NCBI RefSeq assembly: GCF_003610375.1
Contig: NZ_RAPZ01000010.1
Span: 408,161-472,160, forward strand
DNA length: 64,000 nucleotides
From: Sphingomonas sp. PP-CC-1A-547
Lineage (GTDB): Bacteria > Pseudomonadota > Alphaproteobacteria > Sphingomonadales > Sphingomonadaceae
Direction of reading: 5' to 3'
Shown here: in pieces, positions 50,677-60,154 of the stretch
Layout of the letters: every line of letters begins with the position of its first letter
Position numbering within the stretch: the first letter of the stretch is position 1
The notes under the pieces: generated by a model
What the model was told of the DNA's origin: nothing
What the model saw: only the letters and a program-made list of their open reading frames with translations
Databases searched by the model: none
Program-made: the position numbers and the translations under genes

Positions 50677-51684
50677 ATGCGCGTCGTCTCCGGCATCAAG
50701 CCCACCGGTAATCTCCATCTCGGCAATTACCTGGGGGCGGTGAAGCAGTGGGTGACGCTGCAGGGCGACGTCGCGGCGCAGGGCGGCGAGTCGATGTTCT
50801 TCATCGCCGATCTCCACGCACCGACCGAATGGATCGCGCCGTCGGAGTTGTCGTCGCACACGATCGAGGTTGCAGCGACGATGATCGCGGCGGGGATCGA
50901 TCCGGCGAAGTCGATCCTGTTCAATCAGGCTCGGGTGCCGGCGCATAGCGAGATGGCGTGGCTGCTCAACACCGTCGCGCGCGTCGGCTGGCTGAACCGG
51001 ATGACGCAGTTCAAGGACAAGGCGGGCAAGAACCGCGAGGGCGCGAGCGTCGGGCTGTACGATTACCCCGTGCTGATGGCGGCGGACGTGCTGCTCTACA
51101 ACGCGACGCACGTGCCGGTCGGCGAGGACCAGAAGCAGCATCTCGAACTCGCGCGCGACATCGCCACCAAGTTCAACGGCGACTACGGTGTCGACCTGTT
51201 CACGCTCCCCGCCCCGCTGATCAGCAAGGCCGCGCCGCGGATCATGTCCTTGCGCGATGCGTCGGCCAAGATGTCGAAGTCGAACCCGTCCGAGCAGTCG
51301 GTGGTCAAGCTGATCGACAGCGACGACACCATCGCCGACAAGTTCCGCAAGGCGAAGACCGATCCCGACGTGCTGCCCGCGACCGTCGAGGAGTTGGGTG
51401 ATCGGGCTGAGGCGCGTAACCTGCTGACGATCTACGCGGCGCTGGCGGATAGCGACGTCCCAACGGTGCTCGGCGAGTTCGGCGGGAAAGGCTTCGGCGC
51501 GTTCAAGCCTGCGCTGGCGGATCTGGCGGTGGCGAAGCTTGGCCCGATCCGTGACGAGATGGTGCGGTTGCTCGATGACCGCAGCGCGGTGACGGCAGTA
51601 TTGCAGGCGGGCGCGGAGAAAGCGCGCGCGCTGGCTGCACCGGTGCTCAAGCAGACGCAGGACGCGATGGGGTTGCAGGTCTAA
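50677..51684 (+). CDS. trpS: Tryptophanyl-tRNA synthetase
   Basis: A class I aminoacyl-tRNA synthetase, 335 residues, charging tRNA-Trp. The HIGH-like motif reads HLGN (14-17) and the KMSKS motif is at 198-202. DYPVLMAADVLLYNATHVPV and GEDQKQHLELARDIA are characteristic of TrpRS. Starts 9 bases after murJ. Convergent with dnaA across two repeats. Confidence 0.97.
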   Translation: MRVVSGIKPTGNLHLGNYLGAVKQWVTLQGDVAAQGGESMFFIADLHAPTEWIAPSELSSHTIEVAATMIAAGIDPAKSILFNQARVPAHSEMAWLLNTVARVGWLNRMTQFKDKAGKNREGASVGLYDYPVLMAADVLLYNATHVPVGEDQKQHLELARDIATKFNGDYGVDLFTLPAPLISKAAPRIMSLRDASAKMSKSNPSEQSVVKLIDSDDTIADKFRKAKTDPDVLPATVEELGDRAEARNLLTIYAALADSDVPTVLGEFGGKGFGAFKPALADLAVAKLGPIRDEMVRLLDDRSAVTAVLQAGAEKARALAAPVLKQTQDAMGLQV

Positions 51685-51692
51685 CCCCTATT

Positions 51693-51775
51693 CCGTCATC
51701 CTGACGAAAGTCAGGATCCAGAGTTACGGGCGCCGCATTTTGTGGCTCTGGATCCTGACTTTCGTCAGGATGACG
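51693..51775. repeat. Intergenic palindrome, family A (copy 4)
   Basis: CCGTCATCCTGACGAAAGTC(AGGATCCAGAG) at the left, (CTCTGGATCCTGACT)TTCGTCAGGATGACGG at the right. The most perfect family A copy in this window, between convergent trpS and dnaA. Confidence 0.9.
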
Positions 51776-51821
51776 GGGAGTTCCGGGCGATGCGGCTACG
51801 TGTCGGAATACCGCATGCAGC

Positions 51822-51878
51822 GTGTTCCCCCGCGAAGGCGGGGGTCCAGACTGGGCTCCCGCCTTCGCGGGAGAACAC
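51822..51878. repeat. Intergenic palindrome, family C (copy 3)
   Basis: GTGTTCCCCCGCGAAGGCGG(GGGTCCAGACTGGGCTC)CCGCCTTCGCGGGAGAACAC. It ends 12 bases before the dnaA stop codon, directly after family A copy 4. Confidence 0.9.
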
Positions 51879-51889
51879 GGAAGGAAAGA

Positions 51890-53410
51890 CTAGCCTTCCA
51901 ACTCCCGCATCAGCACGCGGACCGCGGCATCGATGTCGCGGTCGGAGTCGCGCAGTTCTTCGATCTTCCGCACCGCATGGATCACCGTCGAGTGATCGCG
52001 CCCGCCGAACTTGCGCCCGATTTCCGGCAGTGACCGCGTCGTCAGACGCTTCGCCAGATACATCGCGATCTGCCGCGGCCGCGCGACAGCCCGAGCGCGC
52101 CGCGCCGAAATCAAATCAAGCGGCTTCAGTTCGAAATGTGCGGAGACGAGCTTCTGGATCTCGTCGATCGTCACGCGCTTCTGCGCGCCACGGAGCACTT
52201 CGCCCAACGTCGCGATTGCGAAATCGAGGTCGATCGTATCGCCGGTCAGCTGCGCATACGCCACGACTCGGTTGAGCGCGCCCTCAAGCTCGCGAATGTT
52301 CGCGTGGATGCGGCTGGCGAGCAGATCGAGCACGTCGGTCGGCACGCGCATGTCGGGCAGGTCGACCAGCTTCCGATCGAGGATCGTCCGCCGCAGCACC
52401 AGGTCGGGCGCCTTGATGTCCGCCACGAGACCGACCGACATCCTGCTGACGATCCGCGCCTCGACGCCTTCCAATGCCTGCGGGCAGCGATCCGCGGAGA
52501 TCACCAGCCGCTTGCCGGCCGCCATGATCTCGTTGACCGTGTGGAAGAATTCTTCCTGCGTCGCGTCCTTGCCGGCGATGAACTGGAGGTCGTCGATCAG
52601 CAGCAGGTCGGCACCGCGCAGGCGTTGCTTGAACGCATGCGTATCGCGCGCGCGCATCGACGCGACGAAATCGTACATGAACCGCTCGGCGGACATGCAC
52701 AACACGATCGCGTGTGGGTTATGCTCGAGGAACGCGTGGCCGATCGCGTGCATGAGGTGGGTCTTGCCCTGCCCCGTGCCGCTGTGGAGGAACAACGGGC
52801 TGAACCGGACCGGGCCTGGCTCGGCGAGCACCTTGGCGGCGTTGAACGCCACCTTGTTGGACGGATCGACGACGAATCGCGCGAAGGTGTAGCGCGGATC
52901 GAGCGGCGGCCGTTCAGCGGGCACGCCGACCGGGGCCAACGTCACGACGGGCGCCGGCGCTGGCTTCAGCGACGGATCGACCCCGAACTTCATCGTTGCC
53001 TGCACAGGCTCGGCGACCGACTTAGAGGTCGGCTTGGTTTCGACCGGTAGCGGATCGGCAACGGGCTTCGCGGGAATGGCGTCGGCCACCGGTTCGATCG
53101 CCAGCACGACGGCTGCGCGACCCGGTGCCCGGGTCTCGATCTGGACAGTACGGACGTTGGGGAGGATCTGCTTGAATTCGAGCACTAGCCGGTCGGCGTA
53201 GTGATTGCGGACCCAGTTGGTCATGAACGCCGACGGCAGCGCGAGCCGGATCGTGTCGCGGTCCTCGCCGGGGATCAGCTCGATCGGCTTCAGCCACTGT
53301 TCGAACAGCCGCACGCCGGCCGACTCGCGCAAGGATGCACGAACGCGGGCCCAGGCCTTTTCGGCCTCGCTGGCATGCGTCACAGATCCTTGCCACTTCG
53401 TCACGCGCAC
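51890..53410 (-). CDS. dnaA: Chromosomal replication initiator DnaA
   Basis: The AAA+ initiator that melts oriC, 506 residues as drawn. Domain I (about 10-90, AWARVRASLRESAGVRLFEQ), a long Pro/Val-rich linker, then the AAA+ domain with HSGTGQGKTHLMHAIGH (Walker A) and LLLIDDLQFIAGKDATQEEF, and the DNA-binding domain ending with GGRDHSTVIHAVRKIEE, the DnaA signature. Two GTG codons (53410 and 53404) compete as start; GGAG lies 4 or 10 bases before them. No ATG is near. Confidence 0.95.
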   Translation of the reverse strand: MRVTKWQGSVTHASEAEKAWARVRASLRESAGVRLFEQWLKPIELIPGEDRDTIRLALPSAFMTNWVRNHYADRLVLEFKQILPNVRTVQIETRAPGRAAVVLAIEPVADAIPAKPVADPLPVETKPTSKSVAEPVQATMKFGVDPSLKPAPAPVVTLAPVGVPAERPPLDPRYTFARFVVDPSNKVAFNAAKVLAEPGPVRFSPLFLHSGTGQGKTHLMHAIGHAFLEHNPHAIVLCMSAERFMYDFVASMRARDTHAFKQRLRGADLLLIDDLQFIAGKDATQEEFFHTVNEIMAAGKRLVISADRCPQALEGVEARIVSRMSVGLVADIKAPDLVLRRTILDRKLVDLPDMRVPTDVLDLLASRIHANIRELEGALNRVVAYAQLTGDTIDLDFAIATLGEVLRGAQKRVTIDEIQKLVSAHFELKPLDLISARRARAVARPRQIAMYLAKRLTTRSLPEIGRKFGGRDHSTVIHAVRKIEELRDSDRDIDAAVRVLMRELEG

Positions 53411-53775
53411 ACTTCTCCGACCCCGCGAAATTGCTCGCGCGGGTGATATAGTCCCGACAGAAAATGGTCCCCCTGACGACCCCAAGGGTCATCCGGCATC
53501 TTCGCCCTGTTTGTTGATGCAGCGGTGGAAGCCACCGTCGCTGTGAGCCCCGTTATGAAGCGATCGACGATCCTAGCAAGGCCCCGAGGCGTCACATTTT
53601 CGAAATAAAGCGGGTTGACTTGACCAAGCCGCGGAAATGCGTCGATATTTTTATAAGTTGCTGTGTTTACGCATTTTTTGCGAATTTGGTCTTGCCATGA
53701 CGCAAACGCGCATCACTCGAATCGTGGAGAATCCTTGGGTTAGGCGGCGTCTTCGATGGTTCCGTTCGCAGACGC
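53411..53775. promoter_or_regulatory. dnaA upstream region, AT-rich
   Basis: About 365 bases before dnaA with no gene. 53590-53700 is clearly AT-rich, with ATATTTTTATAAG and GCATTTTTTGCG, the latter a small palindrome. The dnaA promoter should be here, on the minus strand. I do not see a cluster of the DnaA box TTATCCACA, so an origin cannot be claimed. Confidence 0.55.
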
Positions 53776-53804
53776 AAAAAACCCGCCGGGAAGGTCCCGG
53801 CGGG
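53776..53804 (-). terminator. Rho-independent terminator of rpsT
   Basis: A perfect 9-bp stem CCCGCCGGG / CCCGGCGGG around a 5-base loop, followed on the minus strand by six T residues (53776-53781). It lies 37 bases past the rpsT stop codon. Confidence 0.93.
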
Positions 53805-53841
53805 TGATCTACTCGACAATGCCAGTGTCCTGGACGCTCGC

Positions 53842-54105
53842 TTATGCGAGTCCGGTCACGGCCTTGGTCAGACGCGCGAACTTGCGGCTCGCGGTGTTCT
53901 TGTGCAGCACGCCCTTGGCGACGCCACGCTGCAGCTCAGGCTGTGCGGCCGCGAGTGCGGTGGTCGCTGCGCCCTTGTCGCCCGAAGCCAATGCAGCCTC
54001 GACCTTCTTGATGAAGGTACGGATACGGCCGACGCGGTTGCCGTTCACTTCCGCGCGACGGTCGTTGCGACGGATACGCTTTTTCGCCTGCGGCGTGTTC
54101 GCCAT
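53842..54105 (-). CDS. rpsT: Ribosomal protein S20
   Basis: An 87-residue 30S protein: [20 protein letters not shown] at the start, then the helical hairpin with [13 protein letters not shown] and [20 protein letters not shown]. Basic and mostly alpha-helical as expected for S20. It has its own strong terminator; promoter region lies between it and mutM. Confidence 0.98.
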   Translation of the reverse strand: MANTPQAKKRIRRNDRRAEVNGNRVGRIRTFIKKVEAALASGDKGAATTALAAAQPELQRGVAKGVLHKNTASRKFARLTKAVTGLA

Positions 54106-54199
54106 GAAGCCCTCTGGATGTTCGAATGAATAAAAAGGGGCGCCGGATTGCTCCTACGCCCTCTCGAAGCCGCGGCCCTACCCACTTTGTCCTAGATCG

Positions 54200-55015
54200 T
54201 CAACCGCGTTGGCACTTCGCACACCAGAACGTCGAGCGCCCGCCTTCGGTGCGGCGCTTGACGGTGGAGCCACATTCGCACGCTTCGCCTTCGCGCCCAT
54301 AGACGCGCCATTGCTTGGAGAAATAGCCGAGTTCGCCATCGGGCCGGACGTAATCCCGGAGCGAAGACCCGCCCGCCAGGATCGCGGCGGTCAGCACCGT
54401 CCGAATCGCCTCCACGAGTCGCTCGAGTCGAAACAGCGAGATCCGCCCCGCCGCGCGTGATGGCGCGATCTTCGCCATGTGCAGTGCCTCGCACACATAG
54501 ATGTTGCCGAGCCCCGCGACGATTCGCTGGTCGAGCAGCATTGCCTTGATCGACGCCCCCCGCCCTTCAAGCGTCTCCAGCAGATACGCGGCGTTTAGGT
54601 CGGGCCCGAGCGGCTCCGGCCCCATGCTGAGGAACGGCGGGTAATTGGCGATGTCCTCGGTCGCCCAAAGATCGAGAAAGCCAAATCGCCGCGGATCGTT
54701 GAGCGCAACGGTCCGCCCCGCCGCGGTGCCGATCAGCAGGTGATCGTGCGCGAGGAGTTCGCTTGGATCGACTCGCCAGCGCCCCGACATGCCGAGATGG
54801 AAGACGAGCGTATCGCCACGATCGGTATCGATCAGGCCGTATTTGGCGCGGCGGCCCAAGTGCGTAACGGTCGCTCCGGTCATCCGCTGGCGCAGGTCGA
54901 CCGGGATCGCTTTGCGCAGGTCGGCACGACGCGGCTCGACCGAGGTCAGGCGCTGGCCCTTCAGCACGGGCTCCAGCCCGCGCACGGTGGTTTCGACTTC
55001 TGGTAATTCTGGCAC
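54200..55015 (-). CDS. mutM: Formamidopyrimidine-DNA glycosylase MutM (Fpg)
   Basis: A DNA repair glycosylase/AP lyase for 8-oxoguanine, 271 residues. The N-terminal PELPEVE carries the catalytic Pro2 and Glu3; LGRRAKYGL and the VCEALHMAKIAPSRAAG helix-two-turn-helix are standard, and the C-terminal zinc finger has four cysteines (CECG...WCAKC). It starts 56 bases from the divergent ubiE gene. Confidence 0.96.
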   Translation of the reverse strand: MPELPEVETTVRGLEPVLKGQRLTSVEPRRADLRKAIPVDLRQRMTGATVTHLGRRAKYGLIDTDRGDTLVFHLGMSGRWRVDPSELLAHDHLLIGTAAGRTVALNDPRRFGFLDLWATEDIANYPPFLSMGPEPLGPDLNAAYLLETLEGRGASIKAMLLDQRIVAGLGNIYVCEALHMAKIAPSRAAGRISLFRLERLVEAIRTVLTAAILAGGSSLRDYVRPDGELGYFSKQWRVYGREGEACECGSTVKRRTEGGRSTFWCAKCQRG

Positions 55016-55071
55016 GGTTTGCAGCTAGGTTGCGTTTGCTCGCGCCACAAGGCGCGGCTAGAGCGCAGGAT

Positions 55072-55836
55072 ATGAACGACTTGATCGCGCCCGCGCCCGC
55101 ACTCACGCCCGATACCGTCTCCTTCGGCTACGAAGACATCCCCGCCACCGAGAAGACCGCCCGCGTCGGCGGCGTCTTCTCGAACGTCGCAGGCAAATAC
55201 GACCTGATGAACGATGCGATGTCGGGCGGCATGCACCGGCTGTGGAAGGACCGCTTCGTCCGCCGCGTAAAGCCGCGCGAAGGCGAGCAGATCCTCGACA
55301 TGGCCGGTGGCACGGGCGACATCGCGTTCCGCATGGAGCCGTCGGGCGCGTCGATCACGGTCGCCGACATCAATCCGCAGATGCTCGAAGTCGGCATGCA
55401 GCGCGCCCAGAAGCGCGGGATCGACGGCCTCGTCTGGACCGAAGCCAACGCGGAAACGCTGACCTTCCCTGACAAGTTCTTCGACGCCTACACGATCGCG
55501 TTCGGCATCCGGAACGTGACGGACATCCCCAAGGCCTTGCGTGAAGCCCACCGCGTCCTGCGCCGCGGCGGACGCTTTTACTGCCTCGAATTCTCGACCA
55601 CCGTGTGGCCTGGATTCGCCGAGGTATACGACGCCTATTCGCACAAGATGGTCCCGAAGCTTGGTCAGCTTCTGGCGCAGGATGCGGACAGCTATCGCTA
55701 CCTGATCGAATCGATCCGCCGCTTCCCGGACATGCCCAAGTTCAAGGGCATGATCGCGGATGCCGGCTTCGTGCAGACCAAGGTCGAGCCGTTGCTGGGC
55801 GGGCTCGTTGCGATCCACAGCGGCTGGAAGATTTGA
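55072..55836 (+). CDS. ubiE: Ubiquinone/menaquinone methyltransferase UbiE
   Basis: A SAM-dependent C-methyltransferase of quinone synthesis, 254 residues. Typical blocks: VFSNVAGKYDLMNDAMSGGM, ILDMAGGTGDIAFRM (motif I) and DAYTIAFGIRNVTDIPKALR. Start at MNDLIAPAP (55072) was chosen; the frame opens 14 codons earlier without similarity. It ends 7 bases before ubiB. Confidence 0.97.
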   Translation: MNDLIAPAPALTPDTVSFGYEDIPATEKTARVGGVFSNVAGKYDLMNDAMSGGMHRLWKDRFVRRVKPREGEQILDMAGGTGDIAFRMEPSGASITVADINPQMLEVGMQRAQKRGIDGLVWTEANAETLTFPDKFFDAYTIAFGIRNVTDIPKALREAHRVLRRGGRFYCLEFSTTVWPGFAEVYDAYSHKMVPKLGQLLAQDADSYRYLIESIRRFPDMPKFKGMIADAGFVQTKVEPLLGGLVAIHSGWKI

Positions 55837-55843
55837 TCCAACT

Positions 55844-57376
55844 GTGACGGCTTCAACCACGCACGTCTGGCGCCTCCTCAAATGGGGTCGCATTCTCGCC
55901 CGTCACGGCGCGCTGCGCGGGATCGAGCGTGATCCCAACACGCCGGCACCCGTTCGTCGCCTCGCGCGGATCGCGCGGTTCGGCGCGCGAGTGCCCCCGG
56001 TGCCGCGCTATGCGGATGCGTTTCAGGCGATCGGACCCGCGGCGATCAAGCTCGGACAGACGCTCGCCACGCGGCCGGATCTCGTCGGTGAGGATGCCGC
56101 GCAAGACTTGCTGCGGCTTCAGGATCAGCTCTCCCCCGTCCCCTACGAGACGATCGAGGCGGCGATGCTTGCAAGCTTCGGCAAGCCGCTGGAGACGTTA
56201 TTCTCGCGGATCGAGCCAATTCCGGTGGGTGCTGCGTCGATCGCGCAGGTCCACCGCGCGGTCACCACCGATGGCCGTCAGGTCGCGGTGAAAGTCCTTC
56301 GCCCCGGCGTCGAGGACGATTTCGCACGCGCGATCGACACGTACAGCTGGGCCGCAGCGCAACTCGAGGCGCTCAGCCCAGAGGCGATGCGCCTGCGCCC
56401 GCGCCTGACGATCGAGACGTTCAAGCGCTGGACCCTGCGTGAACTCAATTTCCGCCGTGAAGCCGCCTCCGCATCCGAACTCGCGGAAGGCATGACCGCC
56501 GAGCCCGATTTTGTCATCCCTGCGATCGACTGGGCGCGCTCGACCGCGAAGGTCATGACGATCGAGTGGATCGACGGCATCAAGCTGTCCGATCGCCCCG
56601 CGCTCGTCGCCGCCGGCTACGACCTGCCCGCGCTTGCGCAGACACTCGTGCGCGCGTTCCTGCGCCAGGCGATCGCCGATGGGTTCTTCCATGCCGACAT
56701 GCATCAGGGAAACCTGTTCGCGCTGCCCGGCAACCGCATCGCCGCGATCGACTTCGGCATCATGGGCCGGATCGACCGCCGCGCGCGCGTCTGGCTTGCC
56801 GAGATCCTCTACGGCCTAATCACCGGCAATTATAAGCGCGTCGCCGAGATCCATTTCGAGGCTGGCTACGTCCCCGCGCATCACGACGTCGCCGAATTCG
56901 CTACCGCATTGCGTGCGGTCGGCGAGCCGATGCGCGGACTGCCGGTCAAGGACATGTCGATCGGCATGATGCTCGACAGCCTGTTCTCGATCACGCGCGA
57001 TTTCGACATGGTGACGCAGCCGCATTTGCTGCTGCTCCAGAAGACGATGGTGATGGTCGAGGGGGTCGCGACCAGCCTCAACCCCGACATCAACCTGTGG
57101 GAAGCCGCTGAGCCGTTCGTCCGCGACTGGATCCGCGGCGAGCTCGGGCCAGAGGCAATGATCGCCGACCGCCTGATCGAGGATTTCCGCACCCTCACGC
57201 GACTCCCAGAACTGGTCCGCCGGATCGAGGCGCATTACCCCGCCCCCGGTGGCGCGCCGCCGACGATGCCGTTGCGCGAGATCGAGGTCATCCGGATCGG
57301 TGGCGGCTGGCGTTACGGTCTGGTCGCGGCGCTCGCGGCCGCCGCCGGGGTCGTGACGACGCTGTTGTTTGGTTGA
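55844..57376 (+). CDS. ubiB: UbiB-family ATPase-like kinase (ubiquinone biosynthesis)
   Basis: An atypical kinase-like protein needed for ubiquinone synthesis, 510 residues. The family motifs are present: AAIKLGQTLATRPDLV (the KxGQ region), the AAV-loop/Lys strand VAVKVLRPGVE, FFHADMHQGNLFALPGNRIA with the catalytic-loop residues, and IDFGIMGRID (DFG). The C-terminus has a TM segment (YGLVAALAAAAGVVTTLLFG). The start is a GTG at 55844, seven bases after ubiE. Confidence 0.94.
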   Translation: MTASTTHVWRLLKWGRILARHGALRGIERDPNTPAPVRRLARIARFGARVPPVPRYADAFQAIGPAAIKLGQTLATRPDLVGEDAAQDLLRLQDQLSPVPYETIEAAMLASFGKPLETLFSRIEPIPVGAASIAQVHRAVTTDGRQVAVKVLRPGVEDDFARAIDTYSWAAAQLEALSPEAMRLRPRLTIETFKRWTLRELNFRREAASASELAEGMTAEPDFVIPAIDWARSTAKVMTIEWIDGIKLSDRPALVAAGYDLPALAQTLVRAFLRQAIADGFFHADMHQGNLFALPGNRIAAIDFGIMGRIDRRARVWLAEILYGLITGNYKRVAEIHFEAGYVPAHHDVAEFATALRAVGEPMRGLPVKDMSIGMMLDSLFSITRDFDMVTQPHLLLLQKTMVMVEGVATSLNPDINLWEAAEPFVRDWIRGELGPEAMIADRLIEDFRTLTRLPELVRRIEAHYPAPGGAPPTMPLREIEVIRIGGGWRYGLVAALAAAAGVVTTLLFG

Positions 57377-57380
57377 GGGC

Positions 57381-58523
57381 ATGAAGACGCGTCGCGGCGC
57401 TCCGTTATGGACGACCCGCGCGACCCGGTTCGCGGGCATGCCGTCGGCGCAGGCGCGGATCGGGCTCGTGCTGTTCCTGGTATTCCTCGCGGCCTGCCTT
57501 AGCGCGGTCGTCTCGCCTGGCCCGCGGCCTAGCGTCGAAGTGGGCGCCTCAACCTCCATCGCATCCGACGCCCCGCCACCCGGACGGACGGACCTGCTGC
57601 TGTACGATACAATCGTCGCTGGCGTGCGTGGCGGTTCGCCCTATTACGCCGTCGCCGTCGAAACGCAGCGCATGGGGCATTATCCGCTGAAGCCGTTTTT
57701 CGCGGTGCGGCTGCCGACCTTGGCGGTCGTTCAAGCAGCGTTGCCCTCGATACTGGTGAACCTGTTGCTGTTGGCGTTGTGCGTCGGAACGATCCTCGCC
57801 TGGGTCGCGCGGCTTCGTCCGGAAATGACCGGCCTGGTGCCGCTCGGTGTGGCTGGCTTGCTGGTCGTCGCCGGATTTTCGGTGAACCTCGATCCCAGCT
57901 TCGTGGTGTTTCACGAGGTCTGGGCGGGGCCGTTGATCGCGCTATCGCTGGCGTTGCGCCGTCCAGGCCACTGGCTATCTGCGGTCGCTTTCGGGCTGTC
58001 GGCAATGCTGATCCGCGAGACGGCATTGCTGTACGTCGCGATCATGGCGGTGTTTGCGTGGCTCGAGGGCGAGCGCCGCGAGATGCTGGGGTGGCTCGGG
58101 GCGATCGGGGTCTTCGCCGTGGTGCTTGGCGCCCATGCGCACGCGGTGTCGCTGGTCAGCGGTCCGCTCGACCGGGTGTCGCAGGGGTGGAGCGGGCTCG
58201 AGGGGTTCGGCTTCTACGTCAGGCTTGCGACGATCTCGTCGGGGCTCGACATCCTGCCGCAGTGGCTCGCCTCGCTCGTTCTTGGCACCGCGCTGTTCGG
58301 CTGGCTCGCATGGCGCGATGCGGTCGCGACGCGCGCGCTGGTCGTGTTCGCCGCCTATGCCGCGCTGATCTCGCTATTCGCGCGGAGCGACAATTTCTAC
58401 TGGGCGCTGATGACCACGCCGGTGCTGCTGGTCGGGCTGGTGTTCGCGGTCGACGGCCTGCGCGACATGATCGCCGCCGCGCGCGATACGCGGCGCATTA
58501 CGGTGACGCGCATTATTCGCTAG
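57381..58523 (+). CDS. Polytopic membrane protein of unknown function
   Basis: A 380-residue protein with about nine to ten hydrophobic segments, an N-terminal basic stretch and a periplasmic loop between the first two helices (DLLLYDTIVAGVRGGSPYYA, VAVETQRMGHYPLKP). The overall pattern, including that aromatic loop, is like GT-C or ArnT-type glycosyltransferase membrane proteins, though I find no catalytic DD/DE pair I can name with confidence. It lies 4 bases after ubiB and 9 before coaBC, in the same direction. Confidence 0.7.
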   Translation: MKTRRGAPLWTTRATRFAGMPSAQARIGLVLFLVFLAACLSAVVSPGPRPSVEVGASTSIASDAPPPGRTDLLLYDTIVAGVRGGSPYYAVAVETQRMGHYPLKPFFAVRLPTLAVVQAALPSILVNLLLLALCVGTILAWVARLRPEMTGLVPLGVAGLLVVAGFSVNLDPSFVVFHEVWAGPLIALSLALRRPGHWLSAVAFGLSAMLIRETALLYVAIMAVFAWLEGERREMLGWLGAIGVFAVVLGAHAHAVSLVSGPLDRVSQGWSGLEGFGFYVRLATISSGLDILPQWLASLVLGTALFGWLAWRDAVATRALVVFAAYAALISLFARSDNFYWALMTTPVLLVGLVFAVDGLRDMIAAARDTRRITVTRIIR

Positions 58524-58532
58524 AGCTGCGGC

Positions 58533-59720
58533 ATGAAACGCATCCTACTGATCGTCGGCGGCGGGATCGCCGCCTACAAGGCCGCCGAACTGATCCGCCT
58601 GTTGAAGACGCACGGGTACGCGGTGCGGTGCGTGATGACCAAGGCGGCGCATCATTTCGTCACCCCGATGACGCTCGCCGCGCTCAGCGAGGACAAGGTC
58701 TACACGACGCTCTGGGACCTCAAGGACGAGGCCGAGATGGGCCATATCCAGCTCAGCCGCGAGGCCGACCTGATCGTCGTCGCGCCGGCCACCGCCGACC
58801 TGATGGCGCGGATGACGGCAGGTCTCGCGAACGACCTCGCGACGACGCTGCTGCTGGCGACCGATAAGCCGGTTCTCGTCGCGCCTGCGATGAACGTTCG
58901 CATGTGGGGCCATGCCGCGACCGTCCGCAACGTGGCGCAGCTTCGTGCCGACGGCGTGACGGTGATGACGCCGGACGAGGGGATCATGGCGTGCGGTGAA
59001 TATGGCCCCGGCCGCCTGCCCGAGCCGCCAGCGATCGTTGCCGCGATCGAAGCGATGCTTACCCCTTCCCCGCCGAAGCGTCTGGCAGGACGCCATATCC
59101 TCGTCACCGCCGGACCGACGCACGAGCCAATCGACCCGGTCCGCTACATCGCCAACCGCTCGTCGGGCAAACAGGGCTTCGCGATCGCCGCGGCACTGGC
59201 ACGGCTCGGCGCGCCCGTGACGCTGGTCGCTGGCCCTGTGACGCTGCCGACTCCGCATGGCGTCGACCGGATCGATGTCGAGACGGCGCGGGAGATGGCC
59301 GACGCAGTCGACCGCGCGCTGCCGGCCGACGCCGCCGTCATGGTCGCCGCCGTCGCGGACTGGCACGTCGAACCCTCGCAGCAGAAGATCAAGAAAGGCG
59401 ACACTACGCCTACGCTGATGCTTGCGGAGAACCCCGATATTCTGGCGACCCTGGCGCGCAGCCCGCATCGGCCTCGCCTGCTGATCGGGTTCGCCGCCGA
59501 GACCGAGCGGGTCATCGAGCACGCCACCGCCAAGCGCATTCGCAAGACCGCCGACTGGATCGTCGCTAACGACGTCTCGGGCGACGTGATGGGCGGCGCG
59601 GACAACAGCGTTCACCTCGTCACCGAAGCCGGCGTCGAGAGCTGGGAGCGCCTGCCCAAGGACGCGGTCGCCGCACGACTGGCGGACCGTATCGCCGATG
59701 CGCTAGAAGCCGCATCATGA
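58533..59720 (+). CDS. coaBC: Phosphopantothenoylcysteine synthetase/decarboxylase CoaBC
   Basis: A bifunctional coenzyme-A enzyme, 395 residues. The N-terminal CoaC flavoprotein part has [16 protein letters not shown], the PAMNVRMW substrate-recognition motif and [15 protein letters not shown] with the active Cys. The C-terminal CoaB part has [20 protein letters not shown] and the later KIKKGD segment. Precedes dut with an ATGA overlap. Confidence 0.97.
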   Translation: MKRILLIVGGGIAAYKAAELIRLLKTHGYAVRCVMTKAAHHFVTPMTLAALSEDKVYTTLWDLKDEAEMGHIQLSREADLIVVAPATADLMARMTAGLANDLATTLLLATDKPVLVAPAMNVRMWGHAATVRNVAQLRADGVTVMTPDEGIMACGEYGPGRLPEPPAIVAAIEAMLTPSPPKRLAGRHILVTAGPTHEPIDPVRYIANRSSGKQGFAIAAALARLGAPVTLVAGPVTLPTPHGVDRIDVETAREMADAVDRALPADAAVMVAAVADWHVEPSQQKIKKGDTTPTLMLAENPDILATLARSPHRPRLLIGFAAETERVIEHATAKRIRKTADWIVANDVSGDVMGGADNSVHLVTEAGVESWERLPKDAVAARLADRIADALEAAS

Positions 59721-60154
59721 TCCGTATCGAACTGAAGCGCCTGCCGCACGGCGAGGGCCTGCCGTTGCCTGCGTATGCGACCGAGGGTGCCGCCGGGATG
59801 GACGTCGTTGCCGCCGAAGCGCTGACGCTCGCCCCCGGCGCACGCGCCGCCGTCGCGACCGGCTTCGCGATCGCCATTCCCGCTGGCCATGAGGTCCAGG
59901 TTCGCCCTCGCTCCGGTCTCGCGCTGAAGCACGGCGTCACCTGCCTCAACACGCCGGGCACAATCGACAGCGACTATCGCGGCGAAGTTAAGGTGATCCT
60001 TGCCAACCTCGGCCGGGAACCGTTCGCGATCGCGCGTGGTGACCGGATCGCGCAACTCGTCCCCGCAGTCGTCCTGCGCGCGTCGCTCGACGAAGTCGCG
60101 GTGCTCGACGACACCTCCCGCGGCGCAGGCGGCTTCGGATCGACCGGCCGATGA
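59717..60154 (+). CDS. dut: dUTP pyrophosphatase
   Basis: dUTPase, 145 residues, keeping uracil out of DNA and making dUMP. All five trimeric-dUTPase motifs are visible: [43 protein letters not shown] and the C-terminal [15 protein letters not shown] overlap with both coaBC and the next gene. Confidence 0.98.
   Translation: MIRIELKRLPHGEGLPLPAYATEGAAGMDVVAAEALTLAPGARAAVATGFAIAIPAGHEVQVRPRSGLALKHGVTCLNTPGTIDSDYRGEVKVILANLGREPFAIARGDRIAQLVPAVVLRASLDEVAVLDDTSRGAGGFGSTGR

Noticed and set aside
53411..53775. Replication origin next to dnaA
   Set aside because: AT-rich, but I could not find a cluster of DnaA boxes; alphaproteobacterial origins are often elsewhere. Kept only as a promoter region.
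57549..58026. Overlapping antisense frames in the membrane protein gene
   Set aside because: The plus-strand product has regular TM segments and a tight operon position; antisense products do not.
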